Below are positions 51,442-60,453 of a stretch of DNA of 64,000 nt, piece by piece. Below the pieces are notes generated by a model. It saw only the letters and a list, made by a program, of their open reading frames with translations, did no database searches and was not told where the DNA came from. Numbering within the stretch: the first letter of the stretch is position 1; each line of letters opens with the position of its first letter. The stretch comes from Bacillus sp. P14.5. Lineage in GTDB: Bacteria; Bacillota; Bacilli; Bacillales; Bacillaceae_B. Both the position numbers and the translations under genes were made by a program. The DNA lies in the NCBI RefSeq assembly GCF_003316765.1, contig NZ_NIJF01000116.1:62001-126000 (forward strand). Reading direction: 5' to 3'.

Positions 51442-51968
51442 AACGGTGTACCTCCCTGTGAGGTTTTTTGTATATTTTCACCTTTAGACAGAGGGTTAAA
51501 CCATCTGGTCTTAAAGTTTAATAAATTTTTCTTTTGGAAGGGGGTCATGTATAAAGTAGGGGGTATTTTTATTTTATGGGGGAGAAAAGGCTGTTATATT
51601 GGAGATTTGTGCTTAATAGAGAAGAAAAACATATTTTTTCAAGGACTTTTGGTTTACGAGTTGCAATGCCGGGTAATTCCTCTAGTGTAAGTTGCTTACT
51701 CGATTGGTTAAAATAGTAAATTACATACTCGTACATAACTAGCTGAGATTTGCGGAACATGAGTGTTATTACTTTTGAAAGGGTTTGCAGCTTGCGAAAA
51801 ACTGCAGAAAGGGAGGTTAATAAGCTTTTCGAATTTCGATTTTATAACTGGGTTATGAAATGCTCAAGAAAATGCACTATGTAAATATCACCTTGTAATC
51901 AAGCAAGCGAATCGACTTATGAAATTGAAAATTATTATTACTATTTTAAAAGAAAAGAGGATGACTCT

Positions 51969-54284
51969 ATGAAGCACAGATCAAAGATTGTACCGATTAC
52001 ACTCAGCACCTCCTTAGTAATGTTTAGTTTTGGGGCATTGCCGGCCAGTGCTACCTATGATGGAGATGCAGATACGGCTGCCAAAGAACAAATTGAAGAA
52101 GCAGTGGAGCAGGTGCTGGAAAATGAAAACGCTGAAGAAACAGCTTCAGATTCTACTAGCCAAGAGGAATCTCAAGTAGAAGAGAGTGAGGAAACACCTG
52201 AATCTTCTGCAGAAGAGAATGAAGCTGAAGCGGAAGAAACCGCACCTCAATCCGAAGAAAGTGAAGAGGCAGTCACTGAAACAGAAGAAGAGCAGGCTGA
52301 AACTGAAAATGAAGCTGGACCAGATGAAGAAGCGTCCAGTGAAGAAACACCAGTTGATGAAGAGAATGCGGACACTGATGTCAGCGGCGAAGTTACGGAT
52401 ACTGTAGATCCTGAAACAGCTGAAATGGATACAGATCTTTCATTCGTAAAAGCCCTTCTATATGGTGACATCGAGGCAATTGCCCTTCTAAAAGCAGATG
52501 GAACCACGATTAATTTAGAATATAGTGCAGGGTATTGGTGTAACTTTGATTACACTGAATTACCGGAAATCAGCGGGATACAAATCACTGTAGAGGGTGA
52601 AACACACAAACTATTATTCTCGGAATTTTTCGAAGAAGTAAAAAGTTTTATATACCTATGGCTGGATGGTAACGTATCGTTCGATGAAACCCCTTCAAAC
52701 CTTCTAACTGAAGTCAATGTGGATCTTCAGGTCGACCTTGAAGTTGAAGCAGCGAAATTGAAGCTTAACGACGGTTCGTCAGTCGAACTTGACCCCCAGT
52801 CAAACTATGCAATCGTAGGTGACATTGCAGTGGATGCAGACAGTGTAGTTGCTTTATGGTTGGTAATTGACAGTGAAGAATATCTTATCGACCTAAGTGG
52901 TGTTCAAGCAGAGAGTGGCGTCTTAGAGATTGTAGTAGATGAAGAAGCTCTTGGAATTATGTCCAATGTCGTCACTAAGATAGACCTTAGCCTTCCAGAA
53001 GGACTGGACCTGCAAGAATTGAAATTAATCCTTGTGGACGGATCAGAAGTAGAACTTCAATCTCATGAAGAATTATATGTTTTATTGAGTGAAGGCCACA
53101 TTGAAATCGAGCATTTGAAAGCACTATGGCTGATGATCGATGGAAAAGAATGCACTGTTGATTTGAAAGATACTACTCTTGTAGATGGTGTGCTTACTAT
53201 TGACATTGATATGGATGACTTAGAGTTTCATGAAGTAACAGAGCTGAATTTGACATTGCCTGAGGGAATCGAAATTGAAGAGGCTAAACTAGTGTTACAA
53301 GATGAAAAGACCATTGATTTAGATATTTCAAATGGATTAAGTTTTGTACTGAAAGATGTTTATCTTGGTGATATCTCAGCTCTTTGGCTGACGATTAATG
53401 GTGAAGTTTACAAATGCGATATCACTGAAGCGGATGATGTTGATGGGGTACTGAACATCAACCTTGGCTTGGATGTCTTCTTTGACACAGTAACAAAGCT
53501 TGACTTGGATCTTCCTGAAGGACTCCATATTGAAGAGGCAAAACTCGTACTGGCAGACGGAACCTTTGTCGACCTTGATCTATCAAAGGATTGGGAGTTC
53601 CTATTCGAAGATGGAGTGTTTTATCTGCAAAATGTTACTGCCCTTTGGTTGATGATCGACGGGAAAGAATGCTTAATCAATCTTGAAGACTGGAACTATG
53701 AGCTTTCAGATGAAGGAGATCTTTCGGTAACCATTCCAGAAGAACTGATTGACTGGACGGAAGCTCCAGAAGAAGAAACAGAAATTGATTTTCTTACGTG
53801 GATTAAAATCAACCTTCTGGGCTTCACTGGAACAATCGACAGCGCCTTCCTTGTTTATGGTGACCATGAACGTTTGGAGCTGGAAATTGTTGAGGGCATG
53901 CTGATGCTTGATTTGGAAGATTTAGAACTTGCCTGGGAAGATATGCTTCATGTAGAAGTTGTCATTGATGGAGAAACCTACACGATCGAGTTCGATGAAG
54001 AAGAAATCACTATTGTGGATGGAGAAGTAACAGTTGACACAGATTTTAATGTTGATGCGGATACAGATGTAGACTCTGATGTGGATGCAGATACAGATGT
54101 AGATGCCGACACAGACACAGATGAAACAATGACTGAGGACACTGACTCGGATGAACACATGAAAAAGAGCGGGGTCCTTCCTTACACTGGGGAAAACAGC
54201 AATATGCTGTTCTACCTGATCGGATTGTTCATTACAACTCTGGGTGTATTCACGCTAAAAAAGAAAAACTTGACTGAAGAATAA
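51969..54284 (+). CDS. LPXTG-anchored acidic surface protein with ~85-residue repeats
   Basis: 771 residues. Signal peptide to about residue 28 ('SFGALPASA'), then a ~115-residue Glu/Ser/Thr-rich low-complexity stretch, six related ~85-residue domains (about 155-690; pattern 'LPEGxxIEEAKLVLxDG' followed by 'VTALWLMIDGKE'), a DTDVDAD-type aspartate-rich stalk and the sorting signal LPYTG at 737-741 with a hydrophobic helix and KKK end. It is attached to peptidoglycan by a sortase, very likely the one encoded next. The acidic stalk may bind calcium. Repeat number could vary between strains. ATG 51969 has AAGAGGATG upstream. Confidence 0.88.
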   Translation: MKHRSKIVPITLSTSLVMFSFGALPASATYDGDADTAAKEQIEEAVEQVLENENAEETASDSTSQEESQVEESEETPESSAEENEAEAEETAPQSEESEEAVTETEEEQAETENEAGPDEEASSEETPVDEENADTDVSGEVTDTVDPETAEMDTDLSFVKALLYGDIEAIALLKADGTTINLEYSAGYWCNFDYTELPEISGIQITVEGETHKLLFSEFFEEVKSFIYLWLDGNVSFDETPSNLLTEVNVDLQVDLEVEAAKLKLNDGSSVELDPQSNYAIVGDIAVDADSVVALWLVIDSEEYLIDLSGVQAESGVLEIVVDEEALGIMSNVVTKIDLSLPEGLDLQELKLILVDGSEVELQSHEELYVLLSEGHIEIEHLKALWLMIDGKECTVDLKDTTLVDGVLTIDIDMDDLEFHEVTELNLTLPEGIEIEEAKLVLQDEKTIDLDISNGLSFVLKDVYLGDISALWLTINGEVYKCDITEADDVDGVLNINLGLDVFFDTVTKLDLDLPEGLHIEEAKLVLADGTFVDLDLSKDWEFLFEDGVFYLQNVTALWLMIDGKECLINLEDWNYELSDEGDLSVTIPEELIDWTEAPEEETEIDFLTWIKINLLGFTGTIDSAFLVYGDHERLELEIVEGMLMLDLEDLELAWEDMLHVEVVIDGETYTIEFDEEEITIVDGEVTVDTDFNVDADTDVDSDVDADTDVDADTDTDETMTEDTDSDEHMKKSGVLPYTGENSNMLFYLIGLFITTLGVFTLKKKNLTEE

Positions 54285-54290
54285 GCAGGT

Positions 54291-54318
54291 AACAGGAGGG
54301 GACTTTTCCTCTCCTGTT
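54291..54318 (+). terminator. Attenuator-like hairpin between surface protein and sortase genes
   Basis: AACAGGAGGGGA pairs with TCCTCTCCTGTT (a few mismatches), and only CTATTC follows, so it is a weak or partial terminator. It would let fewer transcripts reach the sortase gene than the abundant surface protein. Confidence 0.6.
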
Positions 54319-54336
54319 CTATTCATGAGGTGAACT

Positions 54337-55038
54337 ATGAAAAAAGTAATTGCGTTCTTACTAATCTTTATCGGGCTTGGTGTCATGGTATACCCAAAAG
54401 CGGCGGATCTCTATAGTGCCCAGAAGCAAAACAACCTGATAGAGGAATGGGAAAATCAAACGAACAGCTCTGAAAGCACTCCAGCAAACTCTAAAAGTTC
54501 CAATGAAGATGCAGCGAAAAACAGCTATATCAATCTGGATTCAATCTTTAACCCAGCTGAGAGAACAGTGGAAGCTTCGGAAACTACTTCTATAGAAGAA
54601 ACCCGGCAAAATACGGATGAGGATGAAGAAAATAATCAGCCTTTAGGTGAAAGCATGCTCGGCATTATCACCATTGACAAGATTAATGTAAAACTCCCTA
54701 TTTTGGAGAGTGCCTCACAGTATCACTTAAAATACGGTGCAGGTCATTTATCCGGAACCGTGCTGCCTGGACAGAAAGGCAACAGCGCAATTGCGGCACA
54801 CAGGAGCCGGGAATATGGAAAGATGTTCAACCGGTTGAATGAAATCAGTGAGGGAGATACCATTACAGTAAAGACCAGGGATGGAAGCTATACTTACAAA
54901 GTAACTGAAACTAAGATCGTAAAACCTGAAGATTTATCTGTGCTTAATCACACTAGTAATGAAACATTGACACTCATCACCTGTGATACCCCGGAAAACC
55001 CGGTAAACAGACTCATTATAAAAGCAGAAATGATTTGA
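54337..55038 (+). CDS. Class D-like sortase
   Basis: 233 residues. N-terminal signal-anchor ('VIAFLLIFIGLGVMVYPKAA'), an acidic linker, then the sortase barrel starting 'MLGIITIDKINVKLPILESA'. The catalytic triad is visible: His155 in 'SAIAAHRSREYG', Cys216 in 'TLITCDTPENPVNR' and Arg225. The TLITC form and the single N-terminal anchor fit class D. It cleaves LPXTG-type signals between Thr and Gly; the adjacent LPYTG protein is the probable substrate. ATG 54337 has GAGGTG. Confidence 0.93.
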   Translation: MKKVIAFLLIFIGLGVMVYPKAADLYSAQKQNNLIEEWENQTNSSESTPANSKSSNEDAAKNSYINLDSIFNPAERTVEASETTSIEETRQNTDEDEENNQPLGESMLGIITIDKINVKLPILESASQYHLKYGAGHLSGTVLPGQKGNSAIAAHRSREYGKMFNRLNEISEGDTITVKTRDGSYTYKVTETKIVKPEDLSVLNHTSNETLTLITCDTPENPVNRLIIKAEMI

Positions 55039-55040
55039 AA

Positions 55041-55074
55041 TGCAGCTTCCAACCGGAATGCTGCTTTTTATTTT
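55041..55074 (+). terminator. Terminator after the sortase gene
   Basis: GCAGCTTCC pairs with GGAATGCTGC, followed by TTTTTATTTT. Confidence 0.9.
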
Positions 55075-55075
55075 G

Positions 55076-55121
55076 TTCGACAAAACCCGGGGCGTGACTG
55101 TCACGCCCCGGGTTTTCTTTA
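55076..55121. repeat. Family A repeat, copy 8, as perfect bidirectional hairpin
   Basis: AAAACCCGGGGCGTGAC pairs with GTCACGCCCCGGGTTTT, followed by CTTTATTTT. A reverse copy of the A unit has been extended into a perfect stem, so this repeat can act as a second terminator after the sortase. A shortened copy (TCGACAAATCTCGGGGCG) lies at 55153-55176. Confidence 0.85.
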
Positions 55122-55237
55122 TTTTCATCCCAATTGCGCAGGTAACGATTAATCGACAAATCTCGGGGCGTCACCCAATCATATCCTTTGAGGGTTCGTC
55201 ATAAAAATAAAACAAGGCACTCATTAAGGAGGCTGTC

Positions 55238-55714
55238 ATGCGAAGAAGAAGAAGGAGCAGTTCTTCATTGCCATTAATGGCTGGGCTCGTGCTTTTAGTA
55301 CTAATTATGCTATTTTCTCTGCGCTCTTGTGGGGGCGGGGCAGCTTCTGCAGGTTCTCCGGAAGATGCAATCGAGGAGTTCTATGAAGCTGAACAGGAAG
55401 CAGATTTTGGAAAGGCGTGGGACCTGTTTCACTCGGAAATGAAGAAGCGGTTTAAGAAGTCTGCCTATATCCAGACGAAAAACCATGTTTTCCTTGGCCA
55501 TATGGGGGTGGAAACGTTCCGGGTGGACATCGGTGAAATGAAGAAATTGAAGGAATGGCAAATGGCCAAAGACGGTCCAGTATTTAAAGATGTTACTGCA
55601 GCTGAAGTCACGATGACTTACAACAGCCAGTTCGGTGTCTTGGAAATCGGGCAAAAGTGCTATGCCGTCTTGGAAAAAGGGGAGTGGAAGGTGCTCTGGG
55701 ATTACGATTATTAA
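55238..55714 (+). CDS. Membrane-anchored hypothetical protein
   Basis: 158 residues. An arginine-rich start (MRRRRRSSSS) and one membrane helix ('LPLMAGLVLLVLIMLFSL') are followed by a domain of about 110 residues: 'SPEDAIEEFYEAEQEADFGK' and 'WDLFHSEMKKRFKKSAYIQT', ending 'YAVLEKGEWKVLWDYDY'. The helix-then-sheet layout resembles the NTF2/DUF4878-like fold of secreted domains. ATG 55238 follows AAGGAGG. Function unknown. Confidence 0.75.
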   Translation: MRRRRRSSSSLPLMAGLVLLVLIMLFSLRSCGGGAASAGSPEDAIEEFYEAEQEADFGKAWDLFHSEMKKRFKKSAYIQTKNHVFLGHMGVETFRVDIGEMKKLKEWQMAKDGPVFKDVTAAEVTMTYNSQFGVLEIGQKCYAVLEKGEWKVLWDYDY

Positions 55715-55988
55715 TCAAACGTTTGATTAATAAATTGCTGCTTTCAAAAAACCTCATAGTAGTTGATTTTTCCCCAAATACCAAGGTACTCTCTCTAATC
55801 GGAGTGAGCAGCTCTTTTCTATCTTGCTTACCAGAACATTCAAGGTGAATTATGGCGTTACCCTACCAAAATAATATGAAAAACAACGAAGCGAAAAGAG
55901 CCTTAATAAAAAAATAATTAAAATAAGGTTTTAAAACTCTGTGTCCGGGTAACTAGAAACTAACTTTTTAATAGGAGGGTGAGAGACT

Positions 55989-56123
55989 GTGACAATGTTG
56001 TTCATGAAAGCGCGCGAAATGTTTGAACAGGACGCCAAGCGAGTTGAAAAGACCGGCGAGGATTTGTCAGCCAATCGTGTATATCGCAGCAAACCATCAC
56101 CCATGGGCTTAAAAAAGAAATAA
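55989..56123 (+). CDS. 44-residue small protein
   Basis: GTG 55989 is preceded by AGGAGGGTGA at 55975-55984. The product 'MKAREMFEQDAKRVEKTGED' (from its third methionine) and 'LSANRVYRSKPSPMGLKKK' is basic and soluble. A clear terminator follows at 56144. Both signals argue for a genuine short gene. An ATG at 55995 is an alternative start. No family recognised. Confidence 0.65.
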   Translation: MTMLFMKAREMFEQDAKRVEKTGEDLSANRVYRSKPSPMGLKKK

Positions 56124-56143
56124 TCATTAACCAAACTAAGAAA

Positions 56144-56175
56144 AACCAGCCCAAAACCGGACTGGTTCTTTTTTT
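56144..56175 (+). terminator. Terminator after the 44-residue protein gene
   Basis: AACCAGCCC / GGACTGGTT type stem (AACCAG and CTGGTT with inner CC/GG) followed by CTTTTTTTG. Confidence 0.88.
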
Positions 56176-56599
56176 GTTTAATTTTCCAAGCGGCAGCTAT
56201 CGAACCCTCTTCAATTTAGGAGTGAGCGGATCTTTAATCATGTCGAAAAAAGTTATCGTTTTAGATTGATTCATTGAAAAATTTGTCATATATTTAACTT
56301 TTTTGAAAATTCATGTTTTGGAGTGGAAGGAAAAGGGTAATTCACTAATTAAGGGAACGGCAAGAGTTGAGTGGAGTGCTTTATGGAAATTTCCGTACAT
56401 AGCAGGAAATACATAGAAAAAATGATTATCTTGTCGTATTGAATTTTAAAAAGGGGGGATTGTCCTGCTCGCTGACTGAATGCTCAGTCATTTTACACCT
56501 CAGAATACATACTTCCAGGAATCTTAAATTCTACTTTTCTATAACCACTTACAGTATTAATACCCATCTTAAATAAACATAAACAAAGGGGATGTCAAA
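56176..56599. other. AT-rich promoter region of the sugar transporter operon
   Basis: 424 bases without a credible gene. It contains AT-rich segments suited to promoters, but no confident -35/-10 pair, no carbon-catabolite operator with the full 14-bp pattern, and no structured leader were found. Confidence 0.5.
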
Positions 56600-57727
56600 A
56601 TGAGAAAACCATTATCATTGCTTCTGATGTTTATTCTGCTGGTGTCCAGCTTTCTTGCGGGATGCTCGTCTTCTGAGAGCGGATCTGGATCGGACAGCGG
56701 AGACAAGGAAATCAGCTTTATTCATTGGCGTGGGGAAGATTCAGATGCCTTTGATGAATTGATCAGCCGTTTTGAAGAGGAAAATCCGGATATCAGTGTC
56801 GAAATGACGGTCTATCCGTCTGAACAGTACCAATCCACAGCTCAAACATTGCTGCGGGACGGTTCAACAGGGGACGTTTTTACAGCATTTCCAGGATCGC
56901 AGTTTGAAATCATAAAAGAAGCCGGCTTGTTTGAGGACCTATCCGGTGAGGATCTTGTCGGCAATTTCAATGAAAGTTTAATTGAAGCAGGCCAATCAGA
57001 TGGAGAACAGCTGGCGCTTCCGCTGCAGCTCGTCTATAACCAGCCCGTCTATAATAAGACACTTTTCGATGAGCTTGGCTTAGAGCCTGCAGAAGATTGG
57101 GAAGGTTTCCTGGAGCTATGCCAGACGCTGAAAGATAACGGTTACACTCCTATCGCATTTCCGGGAGCTGATATCGGTCCTGGACAAATGATGAATCCGA
57201 TGATGATGAACAATGCACCTGAAGGAGTCTTCGGTGAAATGATGAATGGGGAAACAGAATTGACCGATGACTGGTGGGTCGATACACTGGCTCAATTCAA
57301 GGAACTCATGGATAAAGGATATATCGGCGAGGATGCGCTTGGCATGAAACATGAAGGGGCCATCGCGCAGGTCGCACAGGAAGAAGCGGCGATGCTGGCA
57401 TCCGGCTCTTATGCCATGGCAAATATCAAGGAACTGAACCCTGAAATGGAACTGGGGCTTCTGGCTCCAATCACAGTACCTGCTAGTGAAGCGGAATTTG
57501 AAGGCATCCACACGACAACCTTCATGCTTGCCGTGAACAGCAAATCGCAGAACAAAGAAGAAGCAAAAATGTTCATCGACTTCCTGTCGCAACCTGAAAA
57601 TGCAGAGTTTTATGCAAACGAGACAGGCCAAGCCCTTACAATCCCGGAACTGAATTATGAATCTGACTCACTTAAGGCAACGGAGGAATGGATGGAAAAA
57701 ATACACGCTTCCAGCCTCGTTACCTGA
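56600..57727 (+). CDS. Sugar ABC transporter substrate-binding lipoprotein, end shifted
   Basis: 375 residues in this frame. Signal peptide with lipobox FLAGC (Cys22), then the family 1 solute-binding fold: 'KEISFIHWRGEDSDAFDELI', 'DVFTAFPGSQFEIIKEAGLF', 'QLVYNQPVYNKTLFDELGLE' and 'KSQNKEEAKMFIDFLSQPEN'. It stops early in 'HASSLVT'. The missing end 'RYLIPDADVEKAVIASIQNV' continues in another frame to 57846. Adding one base to the six-A run 57696-57701 restores a ~415-residue protein of normal length. It delivers an oligosaccharide or polyol to the two following permeases. The substrate is unknown. Confidence 0.88.
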   Translation: MRKPLSLLLMFILLVSSFLAGCSSSESGSGSDSGDKEISFIHWRGEDSDAFDELISRFEEENPDISVEMTVYPSEQYQSTAQTLLRDGSTGDVFTAFPGSQFEIIKEAGLFEDLSGEDLVGNFNESLIEAGQSDGEQLALPLQLVYNQPVYNKTLFDELGLEPAEDWEGFLELCQTLKDNGYTPIAFPGADIGPGQMMNPMMMNNAPEGVFGEMMNGETELTDDWWVDTLAQFKELMDKGYIGEDALGMKHEGAIAQVAQEEAAMLASGSYAMANIKELNPEMELGLLAPITVPASEAEFEGIHTTTFMLAVNSKSQNKEEAKMFIDFLSQPENAEFYANETGQALTIPELNYESDSLKATEEWMEKIHASSLVT

Positions 57728-57846
57728 TTCCTGATGCAGATGTGGAAAAAGCGGTCATTGCTTCCATTCAGAATGTCCTGAGCGGGGAAGACCCGGAAGC
57801 TGCAGCACAGTCAGCACAGGAAATCGTTAACCAGAAGATGCAATAA
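57702..57846 (+). pseudogene. Shifted C-terminal tail of the sugar-binding protein
   Basis: About 47 codons ('RFQPRYLIPDADVEKAVIAS' to 'EIVNQKMQ') in a frame one base off the main gene, ending in TAA at 57844-57846. This is a typical C-terminal helix of sugar-binding proteins. It has no start codon or ribosome binding site of its own. Confidence 0.7.
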
Positions 57847-57908
57847 TATCTTGTTGGGGAGAGAGGGGGGAGACTCTCTCTCTTCCTATTGAATTAGGAG
57901 GGGGTTCA

Positions 57909-58790
57909 ATGGATCTCAAGAAAAATAAAGCCCTGTACCTGTTTGTTTTGCCGGGCCTCATACTTTATTCAATCTTTTTTATTTACCCGACGTTCAGTGC
58001 GCTTTTCTACTCTTTCACTGACTGGGATGGGTTGACGCCGGATTACAACTTTGTCGGTGCAGAAAACTACATAAACATTTTTACCAACGATTCAATATTT
58101 GTCAAAGCCCTTGGCAATAACATAAAGTTCATGCTATTCGTCGTCATTTTCCAAACGTTATTCTCGCTTGTGTTTGCTCTGTATCTCGTCAAAAATACCA
58201 GAACCAATGTCTTCTTGAGAGCACTGTATTTCTTCCCGACCATCTTGTCATCCGTATCGGTCGCATTCATTTGGTCCTTTGTGTATGATCCGAACCTCGG
58301 GATACTAAATACACTGCTTGAAAGGTTCAATCTCGAGTCATTGACCCGCAATTGGCTGGGTGACCAGGATATCGCAATTTTCTCGATTGCAGTGGTCCAG
58401 GTTTGGATGCATACCGGGCAGATGCTGATTATCTTTGTTGCGGGACTTCAGAATATTCCGAATGATTTATATGAAGTGGCTAAAATTGAGGGAGCTTCCA
58501 AGTGGCAGCGATTCCGCTTTGTAACGTGGCCGCTGGTCGCGCCTGCTGCAACCATCGTGGTCGCTTATACGACGATCCAGTCCTTTAAGGCGTTCGACCT
58601 GATTTTCGCCATGACCAGGGGAGGCCCAAACTACTCCACTGAAATCCTGGCAACCTTAATTTATTCCACAGCATTCCGCAGCTTTAAATTCGGGTATGCT
58701 TCAGCAGAGTCTGTCATTTTTATGATACTCATTGCCATCATTACAATTGTTCAATTTAAAGTGCTCCGTTCCGACCGGGCAGCAACCTGA
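57909..58790 (+). CDS. Sugar ABC transporter permease (MalF/UgpA type)
   Basis: 293 residues with about six membrane helices. The start 'LFVLPGLILYSIFFIYPTFS' and 'LFYSFTDWDGLTP' are typical for the family, and the cytoplasmic coupling loop is 'DLYEVAKIEGASKWQRFRFV'. ATG 57909 has AGGAGGGGG. It forms the channel with the following permease. No ATPase gene lies in this operon; such importers in Bacillus usually borrow a shared MsmX-type ATPase encoded elsewhere. Confidence 0.93.
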   Translation: MDLKKNKALYLFVLPGLILYSIFFIYPTFSALFYSFTDWDGLTPDYNFVGAENYINIFTNDSIFVKALGNNIKFMLFVVIFQTLFSLVFALYLVKNTRTNVFLRALYFFPTILSSVSVAFIWSFVYDPNLGILNTLLERFNLESLTRNWLGDQDIAIFSIAVVQVWMHTGQMLIIFVAGLQNIPNDLYEVAKIEGASKWQRFRFVTWPLVAPAATIVVAYTTIQSFKAFDLIFAMTRGGPNYSTEILATLIYSTAFRSFKFGYASAESVIFMILIAIITIVQFKVLRSDRAAT

Positions 58791-58993
58791 TAGAGAATGT
58801 TTTCGTGAACTTTGTTGCTGTTAAATATGATTTTCCTAGGACATCGCCATAATTAACCGGAAATTTTCCAGTAAAAGAAAAGAACTGCTCTCCGCGTTTA
58901 GAGAGAAAAAGCCTAGTATTCATTGGGAAATTCGGTTCTCGGGATTTTTCCGAAAGCGACAATACAACTGCCTTTTAAAAGGAGGGGAAACTC

Positions 58994-59803
58994 TTGAAGA
59001 TTACAAAAGGTTTTCTGAATCTAATTTATGCCTTGCTGATCACCATTCCGGTCATTGCTATCTTTTTTGCCACATTCAAGTCAAATGCCGAGATGTACCA
59101 GGATGTTTTAGGCTTTCCTGAGACCTTCAACATTGGAAACTATGTTTCGATGTTTGCCGAGGAGTCCATGGGTGATTACTTCTGGAACAGCGTCATCGTA
59201 ACGTTATTCTCAGTGAGCGTGACTCTGTTTTTCTCAAGCTTGATTGCCTTTGCGATAACGCGCATGTCCGGGTGGCCGGGAAGGATCCTTTTCGGTTTAT
59301 TCACCTTGGGAATGATGGTTCCCGCTCAGGTAAATATGATTCCTCTTTATCAACTCGTATTCGATTTGGGACTGACGAACAGTCTCACCGGGTTGATTCT
59401 TGTCAACATAGCGGTAACTTTGCCGGTGGCAGTTTTCATCTTGACCGGGTTCATGAAATCACTGCCGAGTTCACTCTTTGAAGCCAGCCGGATCGATGGT
59501 GCTTCCAACTGGCAGATGTACAGGAAGGTAGCTGTCCCATTATCGCTTCCGTCCATTTCGGCTACGGCAATCTTTCTGTTCGTGATGGTGTGGAACGACC
59601 TGTTGTATCCATTGCTGTTTATCACAGACAAGGATTATAAAACCCTGCCGCTCGCTCTGCTGGAGTTCCAAGGTGAATACATGACCAACTATCCGATGCT
59701 GTTCACGGGGGTCATTATCGCTTCAGCTCCAATGGTCCTCGCCTATCTTTTCCTGCAGCGTTACTTTGTTGCCGGTATGATGGCCGGGTCTATGAAAGGA
59801 TAA
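58994..59803 (+). CDS. Sugar ABC transporter permease (MalG/UgpE type)
   Basis: 269 residues. It has the usual six-helix layout with 'FFATFKSNAEMYQDVLGFPE' at the outer loop and the EAA coupling loop 'SLFEASRIDGASNWQMYRKV', ending 'QRYFVAGMMAGSMKG', a classic end for this family. TTG 58994 follows AGGAGGGG. The 200 bases before it hold no gene and include an inverted region near 58850-58930; the genes are still likely one operon. A terminator follows. Confidence 0.93.
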   Translation: MKITKGFLNLIYALLITIPVIAIFFATFKSNAEMYQDVLGFPETFNIGNYVSMFAEESMGDYFWNSVIVTLFSVSVTLFFSSLIAFAITRMSGWPGRILFGLFTLGMMVPAQVNMIPLYQLVFDLGLTNSLTGLILVNIAVTLPVAVFILTGFMKSLPSSLFEASRIDGASNWQMYRKVAVPLSLPSISATAIFLFVMVWNDLLYPLLFITDKDYKTLPLALLEFQGEYMTNYPMLFTGVIIASAPMVLAYLFLQRYFVAGMMAGSMKG

Positions 59804-59830
59804 AAGCCTGGATTTTTCCGGGCTTTTTTT
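59804..59830 (+). terminator. Terminator of the sugar transporter operon
   Basis: AAGCCTGG pairs with CCGGGCTT across ATTTTT, followed by TTTTT. Confidence 0.88.
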
Positions 59831-59892
59831 CTGTTTTTAGATGAGGCAATCAGGTCAGGTTTTACCGGATCGCATCTCTAATAAGCGGTTTC

Positions 59893-59990
59893 GTTGATAG
59901 ACTGTCCCGAATCGTCGATAGACTGGTTATATTCGTTGATAGAGGCGCTTACTTCGTCGATAGAAAGGCCAATTTCGTTGATAGATAGAG
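59893..59990 (+). repeat. Family E tandem array, 21-bp period, array 1
   Basis: GTTGATAG or GTCGATAG starts at 59893, 59914, 59935, 59956 and 59977: five units spaced by exactly 21 bp. Between the boxes the sequence varies. It lies downstream of the sugar transporter terminator. Nothing else was found in 59831-60155. Confidence 0.88.
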
Positions 59991-60155
59991 GGAAATCCGA
60001 GGCAAAACTCTGCTGAATGACAAGGCACGAGAAGATTGGCTGCTAAAAATAGCAAAACGGTTGATAGCAATCTCAAGCTCTTTCAAAAAAACTCAGCCCG
60101 GAGAGTGGAACAGAAGCAGCATTGCCCGCAGCTCAATGCAAGACCAAAAAAACGA

Positions 60156-60437
60156 TCACTCTTTAGAGTAATCGCCCCTCACTAAACTGTAGCCAATCAG
60201 GCCTAATCCTATTAAGAATGATAGGATGGATATTGTTACAGGCAGGGTGCCTGCCTCTTTAAGAGCTGTCCCGAAAATACCATACCTGCCATCCCAGCCC
60301 TGACCGCCATCTCCTGCCAAAACAAGCGAATAGACAGAGGCTGCTATTAAGGCACCTCCGTAAGTGATTGCGCTGGATATAATTAAGATTAACCCGATTT
60401 GTAGGTTTTTAATGTAGATTCCCCCATGCAACTTCAA
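60156..60437 (-). CDS. Small membrane protein, 93 residues
   Basis: Two membrane helices ('QIGLILIISSAITYGGALIA' and 'LPVTISILSFLIGLGLIGYS') separated by a glycine-rich loop. The start is doubtful: TTG 60437 has no ribosome binding site, whereas GGGGGA precedes an in-frame ATT at 60413 that would begin right at the first helix. It is followed on the same strand by nothing and preceded 17 bases away by another small membrane protein gene, so the two probably form a pair. Confidence 0.65.
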   Translation of the reverse strand: MKLHGGIYIKNLQIGLILIISSAITYGGALIAASVYSLVLAGDGGQGWDGRYGIFGTALKEAGTLPVTISILSFLIGLGLIGYSLVRGDYSKE

Positions 60438-60453
60438 AGTTTTTTAATCGATA

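Noticed and set aside
51316..51690. 124-codon plus-strand open frame
   Set aside because: It is antisense to a small gene with a strong ribosome binding site. Its own start has none and the composition is not protein-like.
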